A DNA stretch of 64,000 nucleotides from Nitrospira lenta (lineage in GTDB: Bacteria; Nitrospirota; Nitrospiria; Nitrospirales; Nitrospiraceae), in assembly GCA_945865525.1 (NCBI GenBank), contig CAMBDY010000004.1, positions 1 to 64,000 of the forward strand, given 5' to 3'. The translations under genes and the position numbers were made by a program. Shown in pieces: positions 17,462 to 25,124 of this stretch (within the stretch, counting starts at the first letter, position 1; each line of letters starts with the position of its first letter). The notes beneath the pieces were generated by a model that was given only the letters and a program-made list of their open reading frames with translations, was not told the origin of the DNA and did no database searches.

Positions 17462-18802
17462 TCAACGGAGGAAGAGAAACCAGAGGTAGACCGAACTGAT
17501 GAGGACCGACCCGAGCATGACAGGGAAGCCGAACCTGAAGAACTGCCAGAAGGAAATGGGATAGCCGGCTTTACGCGCCATGTCCACGATCAAGACGTTC
17601 GCGCTCGCACCGATAATCGTGCCGTTCCCTCCCAAACAGGCACCCAGCGCTAGAGCCCACCAGAGTGGCAGAATATCCGGCTGATGCACCAGGGTGGCGT
17701 AGTCCGTAATCTCAGGATGCAGCGAGCGGGCCAAGTCCACGATCAACGGATTCATCGCCGCAACATAAGGGATGTTATCCACGAAAGCGGAGAGGAAGGC
17801 AGATCCCCAGAGCACCGCCATCGTGGAGCCCGCGAGGTTCCCTTGCGTCATCTCCACCAACTGATGGGCCAAGAAACGAATCACCCCGACCTTCACTAAG
17901 CCGCCAACTAGCACGAACAGACCAATAAAGAAAAAGATGGTCTTCCACTCGACATCGGTGAGATAGGACAGTTCCTCGCCATCCTCCGGCTTCCGCCTCG
18001 CATGACCGAGCAACATGAAGAGGCTCGCACCAAGGAGCGCAATCGTGGCCGGCTCAAGATGAAGGAGCGAATGGACACCGAACCCCACGTTCACGATCCC
18101 CAACAGCCAAAGGCAGCGATACAGAAAGAGCCGATCCGGTACAGCCTCCCATGAATTCAACCCCAGCACCGCCGTGCGGAGATGCGGCGACACGGTCATC
18201 GTTCGCCCGAAGATGAACCACAGAGCGGCCACGAATAGAGCCATGATCCCCACTGAAATAGGACCCAGGACCGCCAAAAAGTTGAGATAGCTCAGTACCG
18301 CCTTGCTGGCGATCATGATATTAGGCGGATCGCCGACCAACGTCGCCGTCCCGCCGATATTAGACGCAAGCGCTTCGGTAATCAGAAAGGCGATGGGATT
18401 AAGTTCCAGCCGCTTAGTAATGGCCAGCGTGACCGGTGCCATCAGCAGCACGGTGGTAACGTTATCGATGATGGCCGAGAGGCCCGCCGTCAACAGGGCC
18501 AGCAAGACCAATAGACGGAACGGTTTTGCGTCGGCCTTCTGTGCTGCCCAGATGGCCAAGACCTCGAAAAGGCCAGTCTCCCGGACAATGTTCACGATCA
18601 CCATCATCCCTATCAGCAGAAACACAACGCCGTAGTCGATGCCAAAATCATGGGAGTAGAAGGCCTCTTCTTGCGACACCACACCAAGCCCAATCATCAC
18701 CGCCGCCCCGAACAAGGCCACAATCGTCTTGTGTATCCGCTCGGTCATGATGACCAGATAACAGATGCCGAAAATGAGCAGGGCCAGAGATACGGAAGAC
18801 AT
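17462..18802 (-). CDS. ArsB/NhaD-type ion transporter (IT superfamily)
   Basis: 446 residues with about 11-12 membrane segments. Paired motifs are typical of the ArsB/NhaD/SLC13 fold: S-A-I-I-D-N-V-T-T-V-L near 108, A-S-N-I-G-G-T-A-T-L-V-G-D-P-P-N near 146, S-A-F-V-D-N-I-P-Y-V near 333 and L-G-G-N-G-T-I-I-G-A-S near 390. Members move arsenite, Na+/H+ or dicarboxylates; sequence alone does not decide. Nearby arsenic genes make arsenite export possible, but a dedicated Acr3 is already present, so a Na+/H+ antiporter role is at least as likely. A 21-bp palindrome lies 31 bp upstream of its start. Confidence 0.8.
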   Translation of the reverse strand: MSSVSLALLIFGICYLVIMTERIHKTIVALFGAAVMIGLGVVSQEEAFYSHDFGIDYGVVFLLIGMMVIVNIVRETGLFEVLAIWAAQKADAKPFRLLVLLALLTAGLSAIIDNVTTVLLMAPVTLAITKRLELNPIAFLITEALASNIGGTATLVGDPPNIMIASKAVLSYLNFLAVLGPISVGIMALFVAALWFIFGRTMTVSPHLRTAVLGLNSWEAVPDRLFLYRCLWLLGIVNVGFGVHSLLHLEPATIALLGASLFMLLGHARRKPEDGEELSYLTDVEWKTIFFFIGLFVLVGGLVKVGVIRFLAHQLVEMTQGNLAGSTMAVLWGSAFLSAFVDNIPYVAAMNPLIVDLARSLHPEITDYATLVHQPDILPLWWALALGACLGGNGTIIGASANVLIVDMARKAGYPISFWQFFRFGFPVMLGSVLISSVYLWFLFLR

Positions 18803-18833
18803 GCAATTCCCCTTAGCGCATCAACAAGCTCCC

Positions 18834-18854
18834 TGAACGAAAGCCTTTCGTTCA
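18834..18854. promoter_or_regulatory. 21-bp perfect palindrome upstream of the ArsB/NhaD gene
   Basis: TGAACGAAAG, one central C, then CTTTCGTTCA: 10-bp arms with a single-base centre. It lies 31 bp upstream of the transporter's ATG with no T-run after it, so an operator for a dimeric regulator fits better than a terminator. The regulator is unknown. Confidence 0.45.
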
Positions 18855-19224
18855 TAATGGGGAAACTCTCACTGCGATACAATAAAAGTCATGTAACAGG
18901 ATGTTCAAAAAGGCCGTCAAGATTGGAATCGTGTGACAAGCGGCTAGGAGAAATGGGACTGCTTCTTCGAACAGAACCTGGCCTGCCTCAATCACCGGCT
19001 CCTCGCGTCGGGTCCGGTACCGGCTATCCAGCCCTGCTCGCAGCGCAGGGCATCGAACCGCAAGGCAGCGTAATCAGCCCCGACGTAACCGAATCCATGA
19101 TGGCTGCCGAAGGAAATCGTAGCCGGTGCCGAAACCTATCGGAGAGGCCGTGCGCTAGTGTTCCCCTTCGCCGTCCCCATGGTTGCGGCTTGCAAACCTC
19201 TGTAACCACACCTAGCCCCGAACT
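18855..19224. other. Non-coding stretch with gene debris
   Basis: 370 bp between the ArsB/NhaD gene and the secreted protein at 19225. It contains a GGATGTTCAAAAAGGCCG motif (18899-18916), also found with two changes near 53.18 kb, and the methyltransferase scrap listed separately. No intact gene is visible here. Confidence 0.45.
18998..19130 (+). pseudogene. SAM-dependent methyltransferase fragment
   Basis: One plus-strand frame reads VGSGTGYPALLAAQ from 19007, then a Q-G-S-V-I-S-P-D-V-T-E-S-M-M-A stretch. This is the class I methyltransferase glycine loop and acidic loop region (compare V-G-S-G-T-G and V-I-G-I-D in intact enzymes). There is no start codon with an ordered N-terminus, and the similarity fades after about 40 residues. 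It is probably a decayed copy, distinct from the intact ArsM 0.8 kb downstream. Confidence 0.4.
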
Positions 19225-19740
19225 ATGGTAGGCTGCCCTGTGGGCTCTACATTCTCCTTATTCAGTGGTTCACTGGTCCAGCGCTTCCTCTTGGCCGGAC
19301 TGATCGCCTGCCTGTCTTCACAGCCTGCCTGGGCCGATGCGCCGCGCCTGCCTGTGACCCTGTGGCAGGACGCACCCGAACAGACACCGCGCCCACGAAA
19401 GCCTTGGATCATCCACGATCGAGCGATCGCCTTAAACCTCCCCTCGCTGCTGACCTTGAAAGATGCGGCAGCTAGGCCGCACACTCCCCTCTTCATCGAA
19501 CTCTTCAATGGCCTCCGATATGAGTTGGTGATCGACTCCACCATTTCCCGCAGCAACGACTCAGCCGTGGTGCGAGGACTCCTCAAGCACAGCCCTCACG
19601 GGGACTTTATTTTCCATATCAACGGCACCGTCATGGCCGCCACCATCCATATCAGCAATCGACTCTTCAAAGTCGAACATGTGGCCAATGGCCACCACCG
19701 ACTACTGGAGTTGAATCCGGCAAAGCTCCCTCCGGACTAA
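19225..19740 (+). CDS. Secreted protein resembling a metalloprotease propeptide
   Basis: 171 residues. A signal peptide lies near residues 15-37 (FLLAGLIACLSSQPAWA). The remainder is one beta-rich domain: I-E-L-F-N-G-L-R-Y-E-L near 91, V-V-R-G-L-L-K-H-S-P-H-G-D-F-I-F near 113 and H-R-L-L-E-L-N-P near 157. This order recalls the N-terminal propeptide found ahead of secreted zinc metalloproteases, but no HExxH catalytic domain follows here; the next gene is arsM 119 bp on. It could be a stand-alone inhibitor or chaperone-like domain. Function is unproved. Confidence 0.55.
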   Translation: MVGCPVGSTFSLFSGSLVQRFLLAGLIACLSSQPAWADAPRLPVTLWQDAPEQTPRPRKPWIIHDRAIALNLPSLLTLKDAAARPHTPLFIELFNGLRYELVIDSTISRSNDSAVVRGLLKHSPHGDFIFHINGTVMAATIHISNRLFKVEHVANGHHRLLELNPAKLPPD

Positions 19741-19859
19741 CGGAGGCGGAGGAAAGTCCACAGTTTCCGCAGACCTGCGGGATAAAGAGATATTGACGTG
19801 GTTATCCAGTCTTGATACAGGAACGGGCCCGCACCTATTCATTTGATTATGAGGATTCT

Positions 19860-21047
19860 ATGCCGATGGACGAGATTACCCAAAAAGTCAGCGATCGTTA
19901 TGCCAAGGCCGCATCGACGGGCGAGCAGATGTGCTGCCCGACCAGTTACGACATGGCCAATCTCCAATCCTTCATCCCCGAAGAAGTCCTCAAGATTTCC
20001 TATGGCTGCGGAACACCGGCGGGGCTGAAGAGCGTGGCCCAAGGGGAAACCGTGCTGGATATCGGATCCGGAGGCGGGATCGACTGTTTCGAAGCCTCCC
20101 GGCTCGTTGGCCCCACCGGTCACGTCATCGGGATCGACATGACCGACACAATGTTAGAAATCGCCCAGAGGAACGCGCCGATCGTAGCAGCCAACCTTGG
20201 CTACCCTAGCTCTAATATCGAGTTTCGCAAAGGGATGGCGGATGCGATGCCGGTGGAGAAGGGTGCCATCGATCTCATCATCTCCAATTGTGTGATCAAC
20301 CTGGCTCCGGATAAACGGAAGGTCTTTCAGGAAATGTTTCGCGTGGCCAAGCCGGGGGGACGGTTCACAATATCCGATATTGTGGCCGATCAGCCCGTAC
20401 CGCAATATTTAATCCATGATTCTGAGAAATGGGGTGACTGCCTCTCAGGGGCTCTGACGCTCACCGACTATATAGCAGGGTTGACAGAAGCCGGTTTCCT
20501 AGGCCTTCACCTGATCACGTCCTCGCCTTGGCAGGTAATCGACGGTATCCACTTCTTCTCCGTCACCTTGACCGGCTATAAAATTCCTGCCGCGACGACA
20601 GTCTCAACCGTTCGTTACGCCACGCTCCGCGGGCCATTCAGCCGGGTAGTCGATGAACTGGGTACAACCTATTTCCGGGGCGTACCCCAACCAATCACAC
20701 AGAACGTGGCCACGCTCTTAAGCCTGGCTCCGTTAGCTGAACACTTTGTCTTGTCTCCGGACCAGCTCTGCCTAGATCAAGCAGATAGCCGATGGACTGC
20801 GGTCTATCCAACAAAGGGGCCCTGTCTCTGGCAAGGCCATTTCGCTCTACTCGCAGGCCCCTTCGTCGAAGCAACCGATGACGATCACCATCTCTATCGC
20901 CGAGGCGAACCGGTGGAGGTGTGCAACAGGACCCTCACCGTCTTAGAAACAGCAGCCTATGCACCCCATTTCGCAATCATCAATCGAGCAACCCAACGGA
21001 TGAGCGAGGAAACCGACAGCTGTGCCCCCGATGGGAGCTGCTGCTGA
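19860..21047 (+). CDS. arsM: Arsenite S-adenosylmethionine methyltransferase
   Basis: 395 residues. ATG 19860 is chosen because GAGG lies 5 bases upstream; a TTG 48 bases earlier is less likely. The SAM loop is V-L-D-I-G-S-G-G-G near 65-73. The three cysteines that bind trivalent arsenic in ArsM are present: Cys50 in Y-G-C-G-T-P, Cys144 in S-N-C-V-I-N-L and Cys194 in G-D-C-L-S-G-A. A long C-terminal domain (about 250-395) ends D-S-C-A-P-D-G-S-C-C, which may add arsenic ligands. It should methylate arsenite to mono- and dimethylarsenicals. arsS follows after one codon. Confidence 0.92.
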   Translation: MPMDEITQKVSDRYAKAASTGEQMCCPTSYDMANLQSFIPEEVLKISYGCGTPAGLKSVAQGETVLDIGSGGGIDCFEASRLVGPTGHVIGIDMTDTMLEIAQRNAPIVAANLGYPSSNIEFRKGMADAMPVEKGAIDLIISNCVINLAPDKRKVFQEMFRVAKPGGRFTISDIVADQPVPQYLIHDSEKWGDCLSGALTLTDYIAGLTEAGFLGLHLITSSPWQVIDGIHFFSVTLTGYKIPAATTVSTVRYATLRGPFSRVVDELGTTYFRGVPQPITQNVATLLSLAPLAEHFVLSPDQLCLDQADSRWTAVYPTKGPCLWQGHFALLAGPFVEATDDDHHLYRRGEPVEVCNRTLTVLETAAYAPHFAIINRATQRMSEETDSCAPDGSCC

Positions 21048-21050
21048 AAC

Positions 21051-22091
21051 ATGGCTCTAACCCTGCTAGGGCAACAGAGCCCCCTCGCCTCCCCTGTTGC
21101 GCAACTAAAAATTCTCAGAGAGATGACGACCTGTCCCCCCTTCGAGACACAACTCAATCGCATCGGCCTCCTCCCGCTTCGCGCTACGGGGATTACTGTT
21201 TTTCAAATCAATGTCGGGAAACTCTGCAATCAGACCTGCCGGCACTGCCATGTCGATGCAGGGCCTGACCGGACCGAGAGCATGTCCCGTGACACGGCGG
21301 AGCTCTGCATTCAAGCTCTCGCGAAGACCGATATTCCGACAGTCGATATCACGGGTGGGGCGCCGGAACTGAATCCCAACTTTCGCTGGCTGGTGGAGCA
21401 AGCTCACTCCCTCGGCCGCCATGTGCTGGATCGCTGCAACCTCTCCGTGCTGCTGCTTCCGTCCCAGGCGGATCTGGGCGAGTTCCTGGCTCAACATCGC
21501 GTGGAAGTGATCGCCTCGCTCCCCTCCTATCACGCCAGTCAGACTGATGCGCAGCGGGGTGAAGGCGTCTTTAAAAAATCGATCGAGGCATTGCAGCTGC
21601 TCAACCGGCTTGGCTACGGGCAACCTGGCAGCGGGTTATCGTTAAATCTCGTCTACAATCCGATGGGGGCTTTTCTTCCCCCGACGCAAGAAGCCATCGA
21701 AGCACAGTTCAAAAAAGAACTGCTGGCTCAACAAGGCGTCTCGTTCAACCACCTTTACACGATCACCAACATGCCGATCAGCCGGTTCCTTGAATTTCTC
21801 TTGGAGAGCGGCAACTACGAGCAATATATGGAGCGGCTGGCCAAAGCCTTCAATCCCGCTGCTGCAGCCAGCGTGATGTGCCGCCACACGATCTCAGTGA
21901 GTTGGGACGGCAACCTCTACGACTGCGACTTCAACCAGATGCTGGATCTGCCAGTCGATCGGAATATGCCTGCCCATATCCGCGACTTCGATCCGGCTCA
22001 ACTTGCTCAGCGCCAGATCATTACGAGTAACCATTGCTATGGCTGTACGGCTGGAGCCGGGTCGTCGTGTGGCGGAGTGGTCACAGTATAA
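21051..22091 (+). CDS. arsS: Arsenosugar biosynthesis radical SAM protein ArsS
   Basis: 346 residues. The radical SAM cluster motif C-N-Q-T-C-R-H-C is at Cys59, Cys63 and Cys66. D-I-T-G-G-A-P-E-L-N-P near 99 is the SAM-binding GGE-like region. The C-terminal domain ends with H-C-Y-G-C-T-A-G-A-G-S-S-C-G-G, the Cys-rich tail that in some relatives carries selenocysteine (TIGR04167). ArsS transfers a 5'-deoxyadenosyl group to dimethylarsinous acid, the first step to arsenosugars. Its ATG is one codon after the arsM TGA and in the same frame, so expression is probably coupled. Confidence 0.92.
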   Translation: MALTLLGQQSPLASPVAQLKILREMTTCPPFETQLNRIGLLPLRATGITVFQINVGKLCNQTCRHCHVDAGPDRTESMSRDTAELCIQALAKTDIPTVDITGGAPELNPNFRWLVEQAHSLGRHVLDRCNLSVLLLPSQADLGEFLAQHRVEVIASLPSYHASQTDAQRGEGVFKKSIEALQLLNRLGYGQPGSGLSLNLVYNPMGAFLPPTQEAIEAQFKKELLAQQGVSFNHLYTITNMPISRFLEFLLESGNYEQYMERLAKAFNPAAAASVMCRHTISVSWDGNLYDCDFNQMLDLPVDRNMPAHIRDFDPAQLAQRQIITSNHCYGCTAGAGSSCGGVVTV

Positions 22092-22096
22092 TCTCG

Positions 22097-22513
22097 TTAC
22101 TTCGCTTGATCAGCCAGAAACTCTCGAATGGCCGATGCGATCTCGTCGCGGACGCAGCGAAAGATCCGCCGACGGGCCTCCGCATCTACAACGGCTGCCG
22201 GGTCATCGAAGCTCCAATGGATCATTGTCGTCTTGCCTGGCCAGAGTGGACAGCTTTCTTTAGCTCGGTCGCAGACCGTGACCACATAGTCGATCGACTG
22301 CGCCGTGTACTCCTCGACATGTTTAGATCGATGCTGTGAAATGTCGATCCCAACTTCAGCCATAGCCTCAACCGATCCCAAGTTCAGACCAACCGGCTTG
22401 GTCCCCGCGCTGAAGACTTCGTAACGATCACCTGCCAGATGCCGCAGCCAGCCTTCCGCCATTTGGCTGCGCGCCGAATTTCCCGTACAGAGGAAGAGGA
22501 CCGACTGTTTCAT
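22097..22513 (-). CDS. arsC: Arsenate reductase, thioredoxin-coupled
   Basis: 138 residues of the low-molecular-weight phosphatase type. The P-loop C-T-G-N-S-A-R-S has the nucleophile Cys9. Cys81 and Cys88 in V-C-D-R-A-K-E-S-C-P match the disulfide relay of the Staphylococcus pI258 enzyme (Cys10, 82, 89). W-S-F-D-D-P-A near 99 is also typical. It reduces arsenate to arsenite for export. It overlaps the end of acr3 by 4 bases, so it is the last gene of the transporter operon, and converges on arsS with a 5-bp gap. Confidence 0.93.
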   Translation of the reverse strand: MKQSVLFLCTGNSARSQMAEGWLRHLAGDRYEVFSAGTKPVGLNLGSVEAMAEVGIDISQHRSKHVEEYTAQSIDYVVTVCDRAKESCPLWPGKTTMIHWSFDDPAAVVDAEARRRIFRCVRDEIASAIREFLADQAK

Positions 22514-23589
22514 CCCGTCACCTCACGCCTGAACCAATGCCGCGTTCGGTTGCACATACCACAAACCGACAACATGACCGGCACCTCCACCAGTACCCCC
22601 ACCACCGTAACCAACGCCGCTCCCGATTCTGGACCGAAGAGCGCAATGGCCGTCGCCACCGCCAATTCAAAAAAATTGCTAGCCCCAATCAAGGCGCCTG
22701 GCGCTGCGATTTCATAGGGCACACGAAACCGGCACATGAGGCCATAGGTCAACGATGCATTCAGATAGACCTGGAACAGGATAGGCACCGCGATCAACGC
22801 GACATGTACGGTCTTGCCCATAATATTCTGAGCCTGGAAGGCAAAGATGAAGACCAAAGTGAGGAGTAGGGCCAAGATGGTGACTGGAGCGAATCGCGGG
22901 AGCAGCACCTCTTCGAGCCACAACTGCCCCTGCTGACGCACGAGCCAAGCCCGGAGCCCCCACCCGATCGTCAGAGGAATCACGATGAAGGCCAGGACCG
23001 AATAGAACAGCACATCATAGGGCACGGACAGGGAGGACGCGCCGCTTACCAGCAGACCGACAATCGGGACAAACAACACCAGCATGATGAGATCGTTCAC
23101 GGCCACTTGGACCAGCGTATAGGCGGGGTCCCCATCCGTCAGGTAGCTCCAAACAAACACCATCGCGGTGCAGGGGGCTGCAGCCAGGATGATCGCCCCG
23201 GCGATGTATTGATCAGCTTCGGCTGGGGTCATCCAGGCAGCGAACACGACACGAAAAAAGAGCCAAGCGAGGAACGCCATGGAAAAAGGTTTGACTGCCC
23301 AATTGACGAACAGGGTGATGGCCAGTCCAGCCGGGGCAGTCCCAACATGGCGGATCGAGGCGAAATCAACCTTCATCATCATCGGCACGATCATCAGCCA
23401 GATCAGCAACGCGATCGGCAGGTTGATATGGCTACCCTGGCCAAACTCCATCGTCCGCAAGGTCTGGACGAGGCCGGGAACCGCCTGCCCGAGCAGCACA
23501 CCAACAACCATGCAGAGCGACACCCAGAGAGTCAGGTACCGTTCAAAGACATTCAGTTGCTTCTCGACTACCAGCGGCATGCCTTCCAT
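22510..23589 (-). CDS. acr3: Acr3-type arsenite efflux transporter
   Basis: 359 residues and ten membrane segments. The family pattern is clear: P-I-A-L-L-I-W-L-M-I-V-P-M-M-M-K near 57-72, a conserved Cys in A-A-P-C-T-A-M-V-F-V-W-S near 135-146 (the arsenite-site Cys), and G-A-S-N-F-F-E-L-A-V-A near 307. It expels arsenite using the proton motive force. An operator-like palindrome lies 20 bp upstream, between it and arsR. The order arsR-acr3-arsC gives a complete detoxification unit facing arsM-arsS. Confidence 0.93.
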   Translation of the reverse strand: MEGMPLVVEKQLNVFERYLTLWVSLCMVVGVLLGQAVPGLVQTLRTMEFGQGSHINLPIALLIWLMIVPMMMKVDFASIRHVGTAPAGLAITLFVNWAVKPFSMAFLAWLFFRVVFAAWMTPAEADQYIAGAIILAAAPCTAMVFVWSYLTDGDPAYTLVQVAVNDLIMLVLFVPIVGLLVSGASSLSVPYDVLFYSVLAFIVIPLTIGWGLRAWLVRQQGQLWLEEVLLPRFAPVTILALLLTLVFIFAFQAQNIMGKTVHVALIAVPILFQVYLNASLTYGLMCRFRVPYEIAAPGALIGASNFFELAVATAIALFGPESGAALVTVVGVLVEVPVMLSVCGMCNRTRHWFRREVTG

Positions 23590-23609
23590 GATCCCCCTCC
23601 TAATAAACC

Positions 23610-23625
23610 ATCAATAAATATTGAT
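23610..23625. promoter_or_regulatory. Candidate ArsR operator between arsR and acr3
   Basis: ATCAAT-AAAT-ATTGAT is a perfect 6-bp inverted repeat with a 4-base centre, 20 bp upstream of the acr3 ATG. It matches the ATCAA-N6-TTGAT style of ArsR/SmtB sites and implies separate control of acr3-arsC. Confidence 0.6.
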
Positions 23626-23642
23626 TGATTGAACAAAAAAAG

Positions 23643-23963
23643 CTAGCAACGAGGATTGGGGTGACCCCTCTTCCTCATGACCCTAAGCGACGCCACCAAC
23701 TCCTCAAGCTCTTCGACCGCATCGGCATTAATAGCGTAATAGATCCAGCGGCCTTCGGGACGATCCTGAATCAGGCCAGCATCCTTCAAGACTTTCAGAT
23801 GAAATGACAGCCGCGATTGCCCAGCCTGCAGGGCATCGGTCAGCTCGCAGACGCAACGTTCGCCATCCTTGAGCTGATCAAGAATATCCAGCCTGGTCTC
23901 GTCTGCCAGGGCATGGCATAGTTCAGCAGTTTTGGAGCGATTCTTTCCCGACAACGTAGGCAT
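23643..23963 (-). CDS. arsR: ArsR family arsenic-responsive repressor
   Basis: 106 residues with a winged helix-turn-helix core: A-L-A-D-E-T-R-L-D-I-L near 18-28 and S-R-L-S-F-H-L-K-V-L near 50-59 as the recognition helix. The metal site C-V-C-E-L (Cys37, Cys39) corresponds to the ELCVCDL sensor of plasmid R773 ArsR, where As(III) binding releases DNA. It is divergent from hflK and precedes acr3-arsC. Palindromic sites lie on both sides of it. Confidence 0.92.
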   Translation of the reverse strand: MPTLSGKNRSKTAELCHALADETRLDILDQLKDGERCVCELTDALQAGQSRLSFHLKVLKDAGLIQDRPEGRWIYYAINADAVEELEELVASLRVMRKRGHPNPRC

Positions 23964-23976
23964 GGCTCATTATACA

Positions 23977-23992
23977 TCAAGAATTCATGATG
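23977..23992. promoter_or_regulatory. Candidate ArsR autoregulatory operator
   Basis: ATCAAGAATTCATGAT lies 13 bp upstream of the arsR ATG. The outer half-sites (ATCA and TGAT) repeat the acr3 operator, with one mismatch inside the arm. It would allow ArsR to repress its own gene. Confidence 0.5.
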
Positions 23993-24092
23993 GATCAACC
24001 CGCGAGGATCCCTGGTTGCGTCGCTTCTGGCAGTCTGCTAGTCTAATCCGGCAAAGTAACGCCACCCTTTATTATCAGGACGATTACATAGC

Positions 24093-25124
24093 ATGGTATA
24101 CGACCCCAAAGATCCCTGGAGCAAGAAGAGCGACCCCCTTGAGGATATCCTCCGACAGGCCCAGTCGCAGTTCAAGGGCCTGATGCCCTCAAGCGGTATT
24201 AGAAACCTCGCCATGGCCGGACTACTGATTTTTCTCGCCTGGCAGAGCGCGTTCATCGTGAGCCCTGACGAAGAAGGTGTCGTCAAACGTTTTGGTACTC
24301 CGGTCCGAACCGTAGGACCTGGCCCCCATGTCAAAATTCCTCTTATTGAATCAGTCCTGCAGCCGAAAGTTGAAAAACTCCATCGGATCGAGATCGGGTT
24401 CCGGACCGATCGACAGGGCCGCCAGCAAATGCTGGCGCAGGAAGCCCTGATGCTCACCGGTGACATGAACATCCTGGCCATCGAATTCATCGTGCAATAT
24501 AAGATCAAAGGCTCGGCGAACTATCTCTTCAACGTCGCGGAGATCCATGAAACAATCGGCAAAGCGGCCGAAGCCTCCATGCGCCAAGTAGTTGGCAAGA
24601 GCAAGATCGACGAGGCCTTGACGACCGGCAAAGCCCAGATCCAGCAGGATACCATGGTGCTCCTCCAGTCCATTCTCGATCAATATCAGGGCGGCGTCCA
24701 AATCGCTGCCATCCAGCTGCAAGATGTCGATCCTCCGGAAGCAGTGGCCGCGGCCTTCAAAGACGTGACCAATGCCAAGGAAGATCGGGAGAAGCTGATC
24801 AACCAGTCCCAGAGCTATCGCAACGACATCCTCCCGAAAGCCAAAGGTGAGGCCGCCCAGACGGTCAACCAGGCCAAGGGCTATGCCCAAGCCCGGCTGA
24901 ACAGAGCTCAGGGTGAAGCCAACCGTTTCGTTGCGACCTTGAAAGAATACAACCAAGCGAAAGACATCATCAGCAAGCGGCTCTATATCGAAACCATGGA
25001 AGAGATTTTACCGAATATGGAAAAAATCATTATCGATGGCAAGGCAGGCGACCGTGTGCTGCCCTACCTGCCACTTGAGCGGCTCAGAACCAAAGCCAGC
25101 GCCGCCGAGGAGACCAAGCCATGA
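24093..25124 (+). CDS. hflK: HflK, membrane modulator of FtsH
   Basis: 343 residues of the SPFH/stomatin type. A short Pro/Asp-rich N-terminus is followed by one membrane segment (about 39-53) and the start of the SPFH domain (V-S-P-D-E-E-G-V-V-K-R-F-G near 53-65). A long helical, Ala/Gln/Lys-rich stretch follows (about 200-300). It pairs with HflC in a cage around the FtsH protease and controls membrane protein turnover. It overlaps hflC by 4 bases. The ATG follows no strong Shine-Dalgarno. Confidence 0.93.
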   Translation: MVYDPKDPWSKKSDPLEDILRQAQSQFKGLMPSSGIRNLAMAGLLIFLAWQSAFIVSPDEEGVVKRFGTPVRTVGPGPHVKIPLIESVLQPKVEKLHRIEIGFRTDRQGRQQMLAQEALMLTGDMNILAIEFIVQYKIKGSANYLFNVAEIHETIGKAAEASMRQVVGKSKIDEALTTGKAQIQQDTMVLLQSILDQYQGGVQIAAIQLQDVDPPEAVAAAFKDVTNAKEDREKLINQSQSYRNDILPKAKGEAAQTVNQAKGYAQARLNRAQGEANRFVATLKEYNQAKDIISKRLYIETMEEILPNMEKIIIDGKAGDRVLPYLPLERLRTKASAAEETKP

